Source: Pseudomonas tremae (GTDB lineage Bacteria; Pseudomonadota; Gammaproteobacteria; Pseudomonadales; Pseudomonadaceae). From it: 64,000 nt of DNA. The stretch lies in NCBI RefSeq assembly GCF_001401155.1, contig NZ_LJRO01000181.1, positions 47,131 to 111,130 of the forward strand, given 5' to 3'. The position numbers and the translations under genes were made by a program. Positions within the stretch are counted from its first letter, which is position 1; each line of letters opens with the position of its first letter. Below the pieces are notes generated by a model. The model worked only from the letters and a program-made list of their open reading frames with translations, did not search any database and was not told the DNA's origin. This document shows positions 16,463-26,380 of this stretch, one piece after another.

Positions 16463-16774
16463 GAAAATATCTCCAGGGGCGGTTGCAAAGGACTTAACAC
16501 CATAGCAGACGAGCAATGACGATTATGAACGCCTTTATAACGGATACAAATCGGCATTAAAAGCGTAAAATTGGAATATCTTGGATATATTTTTACATTT
16601 TGCCGATATTAATCTGCTTACCACTCATAACTACGCTCATTTCCGTGGGCCGGGTGTGACGCGGAGCCTAACCCAAGGCATTCCCACGCTGGAGCGTGCG
16701 GAACGATAGCGTCCGGCCAGCTCTATCGTGCCCATGCTCCGCGTGGGCATGCCGTTCTGGACGCTCTGCGTCCT
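16463..16774. other. Intergenic region with P. syringae-type extragenic repeat
   Basis: The aguB-proximal half (16500-16640) is AT-rich and should hold the aguBA promoter. The other half is a GC-rich inverted repeat listed separately. No gene is seen. Confidence 0.5.
16677..16773. repeat. Extragenic palindromic repeat (GTTCCCACGC type)
   Basis: GGCATTCCCACGCTGGAGCG on the left is mirrored by CTCCGCGTGGGCATGCC on the right, with an inner ATCG/CGAT pair. Such 'CCCACGCT...GCGTGGG' elements recur between genes in P. syringae. A shorter related piece (CCCCACGCTCCGCATTGGCA) is seen at 25470-25490. It sits right after the aminotransferase stop codon. Confidence 0.6.
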
Positions 16775-19687
16775 CTATTCGAGCTCGTGCAGCACTTTCG
16801 ACACGTTATCGACAAAAAAATCCACGCTCTGGCGGGTGGTGCACATCGGGGGTTTGATTTTCAGGATGTTCAGGTAGTCGCCAGTCGGCTGCATGAAGAT
16901 GCCCAGTTCGCGCAGGCGTTCGCAGAGCTGTGTGGTTTCTTCTGTAGCGGGCTCCAGAGTTTGGCGGTCGCGGACCAGTTCCACGCCCAGATAAAAGCCC
17001 ATGCCATGCACTGCGCCTACCAGCGGGTGCTGGTCGGCAAGCGCCTGCAACCGCACCTTGAAGTGGTCGCCTACCTCCCGCGCGTTGTCCCAGAGTTGTT
17101 CTTCTTCCATGACGTCCAGCACTGCCATGCCGATCCGGCAACTGACCGGGCTGCCGCCGGACGACGAAAAGAAATACCCTTCGGCCTCCAGCGCCTCGGC
17201 AACCTCACGGCGGGTGATGACTGCCCCCAGCGGGTGACCGTTGCCCATGCCTTTGGCCATGCTGATGATGTCCGGCACCACGCCCTGCTCTTCGAACCCC
17301 CAGAAATAATGACCCAGGCGGCCATACCCCACCTGCACTTCATCGGCAATGCATACGCCACCCGCAGCGCGAACCTTTTGATACACCTGCTGCAGATAAC
17401 CTGGTGGCAAGGAGATCCCGCCTGCGTTGCCATACACCGGCTCGCAGATAAAGCCTGCCACCTGCCGTTGCTGCTCAGCCAGCGTGGTCAGCGCCTGATC
17501 GACGCTGCGCACGTACTCGGGCGCGCTGTCCGCGCCGCGAAACGGCCCGCGGTAGGTGTTGGGTGCAGTCACCGGATGCACCCAGTCCGGTCGCGTACTG
17601 AGCGCCTGCGGGTTGTCGGCGATCGACGTTGAAATGGCATCGGTCGCCACCGACCAGCCGTGATACGCCTCCAGCACACTGAGGATGTCGCGCCCGCCAC
17701 TGTAGGCCCAGGCCAGCCTGATCGCCAGGTCATTGGCCTCGGTGCCGCTGTTGACCAGAAATACGCGGTCCATACCCTTAGGGGCCAGCTTGAGCAGGCG
17801 CTCGGAAAACTCGGCGATTGCCGCGTAGTGAAAACGCGAGTTGGTGTTGAGCAGCGACCACTGTCGAGCGGCTTCATGCGCCATACGCGGGTGACCGTGG
17901 CCGAGGACGGCGACGTTATTGAGCATGTCCAGATACGAGCGGCCCTGCATGTCGATCAGGTGATTGCGCCAGCCGCGCTCGATCTGGGGCGGTGCCTGAT
18001 AGTAGTGTTTTTGCGACCGGGCGAAGCTGGCGTCACGGCGCGCCAGCAATGCGGTCGGGTCCTGAAGCGCTGGTGCGTCGCAGTCGAAACCGAGCAAGGC
18101 CGAGGGCGATAGACAGAAGCTGCGCCAGGCTGCCGCCCGGGAAGGCTTGGTGAACAGTGGCGGGTTAAGGTCTGCGGCGCTACACAGTTGCACCAGCAGC
18201 GAGCCAGCGCCGCGCCCAAGCAATGCGCCAGCCTCAACCCGCTCAGGCAGCGCCGCAGCTGGCAGCACGCCCCACAGTTTCAGATTGATTCCATCCCCGA
18301 TCAGTAACAACGCAGCGTCGGCGGTCAGACGCAACGTCGCATCGAATGGCGCATGCAGCGCGGTGTCGGCAGGCACGTGCAGTTCGACATGCAGGGCGAA
18401 AGTCTCGGGCTCTTTCGCGCAGTCAGGCAGGGTGCGCGACAGCCGGTATTCGCCGAAACGACTGGCGGCCAGGCCATCGTCACCCGCCGCTTGCGAGAGC
18501 AGGTATTCATCGATACCGCTCTGCTCCCAGTTGCCTGCGACGAAGTGTTCACTGAGCACGCCCAAGTCGACCACTGTCGGCCTGAGCCCCTGCAGAGCGG
18601 GCAGCAGCGGCTGATAAACTGGCTGATCGACAGCGGGGAAATCCATGCCCACTGCCTGCAGAATCGCCGCTTCCATCAGCGCCATCGGCACCGAAGTAGC
18701 GACGTCGAAGATGTTCCATTCGCCCGCAAGGTTGGCCTGAATGTACGCATTGCCTGGCTCGACACTGGCCTGTTGCTCGCTGCTGAGCACCAGCACCGCA
18801 GAACGCGCGACAATCAACGGCCAGAGCGCCTGCAACTCCTCGGCCTTCAGCGGGTTAAGCGCATGGTAGGCGCGGATTGCCGGCAGGATGTACAACGGAT
18901 CGCCCTCGGCATGGTGTAGCAGGGCGGCGCAGGTCACCGACAGGTCGGCCACCCGCCAGGTCCTGACCAGATCCCCGAAATCAATCAGCCCCTGCATTTG
19001 CCATTGACGATGGCTATTGCGCTGCCAGACGACATTGTGCTCAGTGATGTCCAGGTGCACGGCCTGTATCGGCAGAGCCGGGATCAATGGCAGAAGACGG
19101 CGATGGGCCTGATCCCCCGCCTCGGCCACACAGGCGCGGGCGTCGGCATCCTTGATCACCGGCAGCAGGTGCTTGATCAGCGCATGGGCGTGGCGCGGGT
19201 CCCATTGCAGAATGCGCTCCAGGCCGGGATGCTCGAAATCAGCCAGCGACAGGTCTACGTGGGCGCACAGCTCGCCTAGCGCCGTCACCACCTCGTGGCT
19301 CAAATGACCGACGTGGCCCAGGGACTGCCCGTCGATGAACTCCAGCAGGCGGGCATGCACTGCCTTGCCGTCGATCTCGATGGACAACAACGACTGGCCG
19401 TCACTGGTGCGGATCACCCCCGGTACGCTGACTGCACGGTGGCTGGCCAAATGCTCCAGCGCTGCATGCTGAGCGTTCAGCTCTGCCGGAGAATAGGCGC
19501 CGTGACAAATTTTCAGCACATAGCGGCGCGTGCCTGTTTCGAGCAGAAAGTTGCGATCCTGCTGGCTGCCCAGCGCCTTCAAGGTGCCGCTCAAAGCGTA
19601 ATGACGTTCTAGCAATTGAAGCGCCTGATCAAGACTGACCTCGGGGCAAGGCAGGCTGGAACGGCGGATAAGCGTGGCGAGCGGCAT
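16775..19687 (-). CDS. Fusion of APH-type kinase and class-III aminotransferase
   Basis: A 970-residue cytoplasmic protein with three parts. Residues about 1-330 are an aminoglycoside-phosphotransferase-like kinase with the Brenner motif 'HLDITEHNV' and the metal-binding 'LIDFGDL'. Residues about 400-530 form a beta-rich linker resembling a degenerate M23/lipoyl-like barrel ('HAPFDATLRL'). The C-terminal 430 residues are a PLP aminotransferase with 'NSGTEANDLAIRLA', 'CIADEVQVGYGR' and the PLP lysine in 'ISMAKGMGNGHPLGAV'. Relatives of the last domain act as amino-phosphate lyases, so the kinase may make the phosphorylated substrate. ATG 19687 is chosen for its spacing from GAGG. The substrate is not known to me. 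Confidence 0.88.
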   Translation of the reverse strand: MPLATLIRRSSLPCPEVSLDQALQLLERHYALSGTLKALGSQQDRNFLLETGTRRYVLKICHGAYSPAELNAQHAALEHLASHRAVSVPGVIRTSDGQSLLSIEIDGKAVHARLLEFIDGQSLGHVGHLSHEVVTALGELCAHVDLSLADFEHPGLERILQWDPRHAHALIKHLLPVIKDADARACVAEAGDQAHRRLLPLIPALPIQAVHLDITEHNVVWQRNSHRQWQMQGLIDFGDLVRTWRVADLSVTCAALLHHAEGDPLYILPAIRAYHALNPLKAEELQALWPLIVARSAVLVLSSEQQASVEPGNAYIQANLAGEWNIFDVATSVPMALMEAAILQAVGMDFPAVDQPVYQPLLPALQGLRPTVVDLGVLSEHFVAGNWEQSGIDEYLLSQAAGDDGLAASRFGEYRLSRTLPDCAKEPETFALHVELHVPADTALHAPFDATLRLTADAALLLIGDGINLKLWGVLPAAALPERVEAGALLGRGAGSLLVQLCSAADLNPPLFTKPSRAAAWRSFCLSPSALLGFDCDAPALQDPTALLARRDASFARSQKHYYQAPPQIERGWRNHLIDMQGRSYLDMLNNVAVLGHGHPRMAHEAARQWSLLNTNSRFHYAAIAEFSERLLKLAPKGMDRVFLVNSGTEANDLAIRLAWAYSGGRDILSVLEAYHGWSVATDAISTSIADNPQALSTRPDWVHPVTAPNTYRGPFRGADSAPEYVRSVDQALTTLAEQQRQVAGFICEPVYGNAGGISLPPGYLQQVYQKVRAAGGVCIADEVQVGYGRLGHYFWGFEEQGVVPDIISMAKGMGNGHPLGAVITRREVAEALEAEGYFFSSSGGSPVSCRIGMAVLDVMEEEQLWDNAREVGDHFKVRLQALADQHPLVGAVHGMGFYLGVELVRDRQTLEPATEETTQLCERLRELGIFMQPTGDYLNILKIKPPMCTTRQSVDFFVDNVSKVLHELE

Positions 19688-19914
19688 CATAACCTCAATG
19701 TCTGTAAGAACCTGTGAGTATTGAAGGGCTGTAGGTGCAAGGCTAGCCAGCCCACTATAGGGCATCGGCGCACATCCCCTTCGAACGGCCGCCGCACCCC
19801 GAAGAGATGAGCGCCGTTTTGCCCGATTCCCGACTCAAGTCTGATGGCCGGGTCCTGTCTCAGGCGGTGAGACGCTATGCTGCATTACTTCAAAACACAC
19901 AAGAAGGTCAGTTC

Positions 19915-20997
19915 ATGCGAATTCTGGTTACCGGGGGCGCAGGTTTCATCGGCTCTGCACTGATCCGTCACCTGATAAACAACACCGCACATGACGTGCT
20001 TAACTTCGACAAATTGACCTACGCAGGCAATCTCGAATCGTTACAGCCCATTGCCAGCGACACGCGCTATGAGTTCGTGCAAGCGGATATCTGTGATCAG
20101 TCCAGAGTCAGCGCGGTGCTGGAGCGGTTTGCGCCCCAGGCAATTATGCACCTGGCGGCCGAGTCGCACGTAGACCGCTCCATCGATGGCCCTGCCGAGT
20201 TCGTACAGACCAACATCGTCGGCACTTACAGCCTGCTGGAGGCCACGCGCGCCTACTGGCTGAAGCTGCCGGAAGCCGAGCGTCAGGCGTTCCGCTTTCA
20301 CCATATCTCCACCGACGAGGTGTACGGCGACCTGCACGGTGTCGATGATCTGTTCACCGAAACCACGCCTTATGCGCCCAGCTCGCCTTATTCGGCGAGC
20401 AAGGCCGCGTCCGATCATCTGGTTCGTGCCTGGCATCGCACTTACGGCCTGCCGGTGGTGGTGACCAACTGCTCAAACAACTACGGGCCGTTTCACTTCC
20501 CCGAAAAGCTGATCCCGCTGGTCATTCTCAATGCCTTGGCGGGCAAACCGCTGCCGGTGTACGGCAATGGTCTGCAAGTGCGGGACTGGCTGTATGTCGA
20601 GGATCACGCGCGGGCGCTGCTCAAGGTCGTGACCGAAGGTAAGGTCGGTGAGACGTACAACATCGGCGGTCACAACGAGCAGAAGAACATCGACGTCGTG
20701 CGTGGCATCTGCACCCTGCTGGATGAACTCGCGCCGCAGCATCCGGACGGTGTGCAACAGTACAGCGACCTGATCACCTACGTGACCGACCGGCCGGGCC
20801 ACGATCAGCGTTACGCAATCGATGCCAGCAAGATCGACAACGAACTGGGCTGGACACCCGAAGAAACCTTCGAGTCCGGGCTACGCAAGACCGTGCAGTG
20901 GTATCTGGACAATCTGGACTGGTGCCGCCGGGTTCAGGACGGCAGTTATCAGGGCGAGCGCCTGGGTTTCACTGAACCCAGAGACTTGATTGCCTGA
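19915..20997 (+). CDS. rfbB: dTDP-glucose 4,6-dehydratase
   Basis: Extended short-chain dehydrogenase of 360 residues, the second step of dTDP-rhamnose synthesis for LPS and other glycans. It has the NAD-binding '[11 protein letters not shown]' at the N-terminus, '[12 protein letters not shown]', the catalytic 'STDEVYGDL' and the YxxxK pair in '[13 protein letters not shown]'. The start at ATG 19915 has AAGG upstream; the open frame reaches 19807 without likeness. rfbC follows 80 bases later. rfbA and rfbD are not in the window. Confidence 0.96.
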   Translation: MRILVTGGAGFIGSALIRHLINNTAHDVLNFDKLTYAGNLESLQPIASDTRYEFVQADICDQSRVSAVLERFAPQAIMHLAAESHVDRSIDGPAEFVQTNIVGTYSLLEATRAYWLKLPEAERQAFRFHHISTDEVYGDLHGVDDLFTETTPYAPSSPYSASKAASDHLVRAWHRTYGLPVVVTNCSNNYGPFHFPEKLIPLVILNALAGKPLPVYGNGLQVRDWLYVEDHARALLKVVTEGKVGETYNIGGHNEQKNIDVVRGICTLLDELAPQHPDGVQQYSDLITYVTDRPGHDQRYAIDASKIDNELGWTPEETFESGLRKTVQWYLDNLDWCRRVQDGSYQGERLGFTEPRDLIA

Positions 20998-21077
20998 GCC
21001 TTACTCTTCTCGACAGGCGCACCGCAGTGCAGATTGTCGAGCCGCCACCATTTATTGAACATCGCAGGGGAAGCCAC

Positions 21078-21623
21078 GTGAACGTAGTCGCAACAAAATT
21101 GCCGGAAGTCGTGATTCTGGAACCCAGAGTATTCGGTGATGAACGAGGCTTCTTCTATGAAAGCTTCAACGCCAAGGCTTTTCAGGAAGCCACCGGCCTG
21201 ACCCGGCAGTTCGTGCAGGACAACCACTCGCGCTCGCAGCAAGGCGTGCTGCGCGGCCTGCATTACCAGATCGAAAACGCGCAGGGCAAACTGGTGCGAG
21301 TCACCGCTGGCAAAGTGCTGGACGTTGCAGTGGACATTCGCCGCAGCTCGCCGAACTTCGGCCAATGGGTCGCCGTCGAGCTGTCTGCCGAAAACGCCTG
21401 CCAGCTTTGGGTTCCGGAAGGTTTCGCGCATGGCTTCGTGGTACTCAGCGAGCAGGCCGAGTTCCTCTACAAGACCACCGATTACTACACGCCTTCGGCC
21501 GAGCGTTGCATTGCCTGGAACGACCCGGACCTGGCCATTGACTGGCAGTTCGACGGCCAACCCAGCCTGTCGGCCAAGGATCAGCAAGGCAAAAGCCTGA
21601 AAGAAGCCGACCTGTTCCCCTGA
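21078..21623 (+). CDS. rfbC: dTDP-4-dehydrorhamnose 3,5-epimerase
   Basis: Cupin-fold epimerase of 181 residues, acting after RfbB. Typical strings are 'LEPRVFGDERGFFYESFN', 'QDNHSRSQQGVLRGLHYQ' with the active-site His, and 'WVPEGFAHGFVVLSE'. The GTG at 21078 has AGGGGA seven bases upstream and gives the normal length; the frame from 21027 adds 17 residues without likeness. It is likely co-transcribed with rfbB. Confidence 0.95.
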   Translation: MNVVATKLPEVVILEPRVFGDERGFFYESFNAKAFQEATGLTRQFVQDNHSRSQQGVLRGLHYQIENAQGKLVRVTAGKVLDVAVDIRRSSPNFGQWVAVELSAENACQLWVPEGFAHGFVVLSEQAEFLYKTTDYYTPSAERCIAWNDPDLAIDWQFDGQPSLSAKDQQGKSLKEADLFP

Positions 21624-21787
21624 ACCTGTGCCATAAGGCAGCCCGGCCAATTGTCGGGGTGCCTGACAAGTCGGTGGCGGGCATAATACGCGCCTGATGC
21701 CCATGTCAGGATCGACCGGGTGTTTCTGTTGCCTGTCGCGGCCATGTTGCCCGCAGGCATCGTCAACCACTCGGCGACGCCCAATCG

Positions 21788-23602
21788 ATGACCATGACCC
21801 CTGCTCTGCCGCCCCGCCCTCGCTGGCGCAGCCTTGCCATTCTGGCGATCTGCCTGGCGCCGTTGCTGTGGCCGCTGGAGCATCTGGCCGAGCGCTATTA
21901 CCGCAATGTACTGGCCAACCAGAACCGCCAGACCCTCGACCTTTATGTCGCCAACCTGCTCGGCACCTTGCACCGCTACGAAACTCTGCCTCAGATTCTC
22001 GGCAACCTGCCTGCCTTGCGCGGCGCACTGGCGGATCCGAAAGATGCCGCCACGCTGGAAAAAGCCAACCATCTGCTGAGCGACATTACCCGTCAGACCG
22101 GCGCCGACGTGATGTACCTGATGGACGCCAACGGCCTGACCCTGGCCGCCTCCAACTCAGAGCACAAAGACAGTTTCATTGGTCGCAACTTCTCGTTCCG
22201 CCCATATTTCATTGACGCACTGGCAGGCAGAACCGGTCGTTTCTTCGGCCTGGGGACCACGTCGGCCAAGCGAGGCTACTTCTTCGCGGGGCCGGTAAGC
22301 GATGGCGAGCGAGTCATCGGCGTGCTGGTGGTCAAGGTCGATCTGGACCACACCGAAACCCTGTGGGGCAAGACGCCTGAGCAACTGCTGCTGACCGATC
22401 AGAGCGGCGTGGTGATTCTGACGTCCAACCCCGAGTGGCGCTTTCGGGCAACCCGCGACCTGACCGATGACGAGAAAAAGGCCATCGTGTCGATCCAGTC
22501 CTACCCGACCCGCGATCCGCGCCCTTTGAGGATTGATGAAAACGCCTGGCTGACCCAGACCCAGGCCATCGACGAGACCGGCTGGAACGTGAATATTCTG
22601 GCCCCGCGTGCGCTGCTCGACCGGCAGGTGCGCACAGTGGTAGCGATTGGCGGTGCTGCGCTTCTGGTGTTGATGCTGTTGCTGGGCTTGATGATGCAGC
22701 GTCGGCGTCATTACCTGGATCGCATCGCTTTCGAGGCCAAGGCGCGACGCGAACTGGAAATGCGTGTGATCGAGCGCACCAGCGACCTTGAAGGCCTCAA
22801 CAGCCGCCTGCGTCAGGAAGTGCTGGAGCGCGAACAGGCGCAGCAGGAACTGGTGCAGGCTCAGGACGAACTAGTCCAGACCAGCAAGCTCACGGCACTG
22901 GGCACCATGTCGGCGAGCATCAGTCACGAACTGAATCAGCCCTTGGCCGCCATCCGCAGCTACGCGGAAAACGCTGAAGTGCTGCTTGATCACCAGCGCA
23001 CTGAAGAGGCACGCGGCAACCTCAAGCTGATCAGCGAGCTGACCGGGCGCATGGCCTCGATCATCGCTCACCTGCGCGCCTTCGCCCGACGCGACCGCCA
23101 CGCACCTGAAAGTGTTGCGCTGCAACCGGCGCTGGATGATGCACTCGCATTGCTGGCCAAACGTCGGCGTGCTATGGAAGTCGAGCTGATCCGCGACCTG
23201 CCCGATGCGACACTTTGGGTGCAGGCTGGCGAAACCCGCTTGCGACAAGTGCTGGGCAACCTGCTGGCCAACGCGCTGGACGCACTTACCGAAAAAGGCC
23301 CGCCGCGCAGGCTGTGGATAAGTGCCGAGCAAACCGCTCAGGGCGTCAATCTGTACATTCGTGATAACGGCCCCGGCTTTTCCGAGGAAGCGCTGGCGCG
23401 CGCGCGCGAGCCATTCTTTACCACCAAGACCCGCACTCAGGGCCTTGGGCTGGGGCTGGCAATTTGCGATACGCTGATGCGCGCGCTGGGCGGAGAGCTG
23501 TTGTTCGCCAACCATCCCAGCGGGGGCGCGGTGCTTACCCTGCGCCTGTGTGCCGGCGCTTCCGGGGCTAACCTTCAACCGCCAGAGGACCTTTCCGCAT
23601 GA
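21788..23602 (+). CDS. dctB: Sensor histidine kinase, DctB type
   Basis: A 604-residue inner-membrane sensor for C4-dicarboxylates. The first membrane helix is near residues 13-33. A periplasmic double-Cache sensor region of about 260 residues contains 'IGRNFSFRPYFIDALAG' and 'SAKRGYFFAGPV'. The second helix is 'AIGGAALLVLMLLLGLMM', followed by a coiled coil. The kinase core has the H-box 'SASISHELNQPLAAIRSYAEN' and the ATPase boxes 'NLLANALDA', 'DNGPGFSEE' and 'GLGLGLAIC'. Its stop overlaps the dctD start by four bases. No dicarboxylate transporter gene is adjacent, so the exact ligand is inferred from family only. Confidence 0.88.
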   Translation: MTMTPALPPRPRWRSLAILAICLAPLLWPLEHLAERYYRNVLANQNRQTLDLYVANLLGTLHRYETLPQILGNLPALRGALADPKDAATLEKANHLLSDITRQTGADVMYLMDANGLTLAASNSEHKDSFIGRNFSFRPYFIDALAGRTGRFFGLGTTSAKRGYFFAGPVSDGERVIGVLVVKVDLDHTETLWGKTPEQLLLTDQSGVVILTSNPEWRFRATRDLTDDEKKAIVSIQSYPTRDPRPLRIDENAWLTQTQAIDETGWNVNILAPRALLDRQVRTVVAIGGAALLVLMLLLGLMMQRRRHYLDRIAFEAKARRELEMRVIERTSDLEGLNSRLRQEVLEREQAQQELVQAQDELVQTSKLTALGTMSASISHELNQPLAAIRSYAENAEVLLDHQRTEEARGNLKLISELTGRMASIIAHLRAFARRDRHAPESVALQPALDDALALLAKRRRAMEVELIRDLPDATLWVQAGETRLRQVLGNLLANALDALTEKGPPRRLWISAEQTAQGVNLYIRDNGPGFSEEALARAREPFFTTKTRTQGLGLGLAICDTLMRALGGELLFANHPSGGAVLTLRLCAGASGANLQPPEDLSA

Positions 23603-24984
23603 GTTCCGACACAGCCATCGACAGCCAGATCCAGGTGGTGCTGATCGACGACGACTCGCACCTGCGTCAGGCCCTGCGCCAGACGCTGGACCTGGCCGGT
23701 CTGAATGTTCTGTCGCTGCCCCAGGCTTCGGGCCTTGCCGAGCGCATCGAGCGTGACTGGCCAGGCGTGGTGGTCAGCGACATCCGCATGCAGGGCATGG
23801 ATGGCCTGGAACTACTCGACCAACTCCACCAGCAGGACCCTGACCTGCCGGTGTTACTCATCACCGGTCATGGCGACGTACCTCTGGCGGTCAAAGCCAT
23901 GCGCGCCGGGGCTTACGATTTTCTGGAAAAACCCTTCGCCAGTGATGCGATGCTCGACAGCGTGCGCCGCGCTCTGGCGCTGCGTCGGCTAGTGCTGGAC
24001 AACCGCAGCCTGCGCCTGGCCCTGAGCGACCGTCAGCAATTGAGCACGCGCCTGATTGGCCAGTCACCGCCGATTCTGCGCTTGCGCGAGCAGATAGGCG
24101 CACTGGCCGGGACGCGTGCCGACGTGTTGATTCTTGGCGAAACAGGCGCCGGCAAAGAGGTGGTCGCCCGCGCCCTGCACGACCTTTCCAATCGCCGCAG
24201 CGGCCCGTTCGTGGCGATCAATGCTGGGGCGCTGGCTGAATCGGTGGTCGAAAGCGAGCTGTTCGGTCATGAATCCGGCGCATTTACCGGCGCGCAAAAG
24301 CGACGCATCGGCAAGTTCGAGTTTGCCAACGGCGGTACGCTGTTCCTCGATGAAATCGAAAGCATGAGCCTGGATGTGCAGGTCAAGCTGCTGCGTCTGT
24401 TGCAAGAGCGCGTGGTGGAACGGATGGGCAGCAATCAACAGATCCCGCTGGACATCCGCATCATCGCCGCCACCAAGGAAGACCTGCGCCAGGCGGCCGA
24501 TCAGGGCCGTTTCCGGGCCGACTTGTATTATCGGCTGAACGTGGCCTCGTTGCGGATACCACCGCTGCGCGAACGTGGCGAAGACGCACTGCTGCTGTTC
24601 GAGCATTACGCCGACGCGGCCAGCATGCGCCACGGCATTCCCAAGCAGGAGCTCAAGCCGGGGCAGAGAGCATTGCTGCTGCGCCACAACTGGCCGGGTA
24701 ATGTCCGCGAGCTGCAGAACGCCGCCGAACGCTTCGCGCTTGGGCTGGAACTGGAGCTGGAAGGCGGTGATGCCGATCAGGCGCCCCCGCCGAGCGGTGG
24801 CCTGAGTGATCAGGTAGAGAGCTTCGAGCGGGCCCTGATTGCCGCAGAACTGGCCCGCCCACACAGCTCGGTGCGCAGCCTGGCGGAAGCGCTGGGTGTG
24901 CCACGCAAGACCCTGCACGACAAACTGCGCAAACACGGCCTGAATTTTGGCGATAACAGCGGAGGCGCCGATGACGCAGATTGA
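23599..24984 (+). CDS. dctD: Sigma-54-dependent response regulator, DctD type
   Basis: A 461-residue activator partnered with the preceding kinase. The receiver domain (residues about 11-125) has phospho-acceptor Asp61 in 'VVVSDIRMQGMDGLELL'. The AAA+ domain has Walker A 'GETGAGKE', the sigma-54-contacting 'ESGAFTGA' and Walker B 'GTLFLDEIES'. The C-terminal Fis-type helix-turn-helix includes 'SVRSLAEALGVPRKTLHDKL'. It activates sigma-54 promoters of dicarboxylate uptake genes in known pseudomonads. The next gene overlaps its end. Confidence 0.92.
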   Translation: MSSDTAIDSQIQVVLIDDDSHLRQALRQTLDLAGLNVLSLPQASGLAERIERDWPGVVVSDIRMQGMDGLELLDQLHQQDPDLPVLLITGHGDVPLAVKAMRAGAYDFLEKPFASDAMLDSVRRALALRRLVLDNRSLRLALSDRQQLSTRLIGQSPPILRLREQIGALAGTRADVLILGETGAGKEVVARALHDLSNRRSGPFVAINAGALAESVVESELFGHESGAFTGAQKRRIGKFEFANGGTLFLDEIESMSLDVQVKLLRLLQERVVERMGSNQQIPLDIRIIAATKEDLRQAADQGRFRADLYYRLNVASLRIPPLRERGEDALLLFEHYADAASMRHGIPKQELKPGQRALLLRHNWPGNVRELQNAAERFALGLELELEGGDADQAPPPSGGLSDQVESFERALIAAELARPHSSVRSLAEALGVPRKTLHDKLRKHGLNFGDNSGGADDAD

Positions 24985-25444
24985 GCCTGAAGAAAGTGCA
25001 GCCCGCGAGCTGGAAAAGGTCCTGCACCACGACATTCCGCTGACCCGCGAAATGGGCATGCAGGTGATTGACTGGCAGCATCACACGCTACGCCTGCACC
25101 TGCCGCTGGCCCCCAACGTCAATCACAAGAGCACGCTGTTCGGCGGCAGCCTGTATTGCGGTGCAGTGCTGGCCGGCTGGGGCTGGCTGCACCTGCGGTT
25201 GCGCGAGGCGGGAATCGGCGACGGGCACATCGTGATTCAGGATGGGCAAATCAGCTACCCATTGCCGGTACGCAACGACGCCATCGCCCGTTGCGACGCG
25301 CCAGACGCTGCGCAGTGGGACAGATTCATCGCCACCTACCAACGCCGAGGCCGCGCTCGCCTGACGCTGCACACCTGCATTACAGAGCAGGACAGCGAAG
25401 AACAGGCGGTGCGTTTTGTGGGACAGTTTGTGTTGCACAGGTGA
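24971..25444 (+). CDS. Thioesterase-fold protein (YiiD C-terminal type)
   Basis: A 157-residue protein resembling the YiiD/FabZ-like putative thioesterase group, with a hot-dog helix region 'LAPNVNHKSTLFGGSLYCGAVLAGW' in pieces and the beta strands 'HIVIQDGQISYPLPV' and 'RLTLHTCITEQ'. Its ATG at 24971 has GGAGG upstream and lies inside the end of dctD (14-base overlap), so it is translated with the two-component genes. The substrate is unknown. Confidence 0.75.
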   Translation: MTQIEPEESAARELEKVLHHDIPLTREMGMQVIDWQHHTLRLHLPLAPNVNHKSTLFGGSLYCGAVLAGWGWLHLRLREAGIGDGHIVIQDGQISYPLPVRNDAIARCDAPDAAQWDRFIATYQRRGRARLTLHTCITEQDSEEQAVRFVGQFVLHR

Positions 25445-25537
25445 TGTGTGCGGGAGCTTATCAAAGTCGTCCCCACGCTCCGCATTGGCACGATAGCCAA
25501 GCGTCGCTCGGCTCGCTCACACAAGAGCGCGCCGGCT

Positions 25538-26380
25538 TCAGGACTGCGCCAGCACCAGCAGCTTGTCGCGCCATGCGGCGTTGGCGGGTAGCGCCAGGAA
25601 GAACGGGTTGAGCAGCGATTCGCGGGGCGGGTAGCTGAACGACTTGCCGTCCAGCTGCAGCACGGCGCCTCCGGCACCCTCAAGCACGCCTTGCGCCGCA
25701 GCGGTGTCCCATTGCGAAGTCGGGGCCAGCCTGGGGTAGCAATCGGCAGCGCCTTCGGCCAGCAGGCAGAATTTCAACGAGCTGCCGATATTGGTCAGTT
25801 GCAAAGGTCCAAGCCCGTTGGCCAGACCGGCCAGCAAGTGCTCCTGCTCCGGGCTGGAATGGCGGCGGCTGGCGACCACAGTAAAGGTCTGTCCGTCACC
25901 AGGCTGGTTGCGCACGGCAATCGGCTCGCAGTGATCGATGTCATCGCTGCGCCATGCACCGAGCTCGGCGCCACCAAAATAACAGCGGTTGTTGGTGGGC
26001 ATCGAGACCACACCGAATACCACCTGGCCACGCTCGATCAGTGCGATATTGACGGTGAACTCTTCACTGCCGGAGATGAATTCCTTGGTGCCGTCCAGCG
26101 GATCGACCAGCCACCAGCGCTCCCAGTTCGCCCGTTCGCCGAGTGGGATATCGGCGTCCTCTTCGGAGAGCACATGAATGCTCGGATCAAGCGCCTGCAA
26201 GCCCTCGACCAGCACCTGATGCGCGGCCATATCGGCGGTCGTCACCGGTGAGTCATCCGCTTTGGTGGTCACGGTGACGTTGGCACGCCAGAACGGCAGG
26301 ATCACCTCGCCCGCCAGTCGAGCCAGTTCTATTACGGGAGCAAGCAATGGATGGGGCAGCTTTTGCAACGAATCGGTCAT
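25538..26380 (-). CDS. cysQ: 3'(2'),5'-bisphosphate nucleotidase
   Basis: A 280-residue Mg-dependent, lithium-sensitive phosphatase that removes the 3'-phosphate from PAP, a by-product of sulfate assimilation. It shows the inositol-phosphatase signatures 'LSEEDAD', 'WWLVDPLDGTKEFI' and, near the C-terminus, 'TSQWDTAAAQGVLEGAGG'. Its ATG overlaps the nudE stop, the usual nudE-cysQ arrangement in pseudomonads. Confidence 0.95.
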   Translation of the reverse strand: MTDSLQKLPHPLLAPVIELARLAGEVILPFWRANVTVTTKADDSPVTTADMAAHQVLVEGLQALDPSIHVLSEEDADIPLGERANWERWWLVDPLDGTKEFISGSEEFTVNIALIERGQVVFGVVSMPTNNRCYFGGAELGAWRSDDIDHCEPIAVRNQPGDGQTFTVVASRRHSSPEQEHLLAGLANGLGPLQLTNIGSSLKFCLLAEGAADCYPRLAPTSQWDTAAAQGVLEGAGGAVLQLDGKSFSYPPRESLLNPFFLALPANAAWRDKLLVLAQS

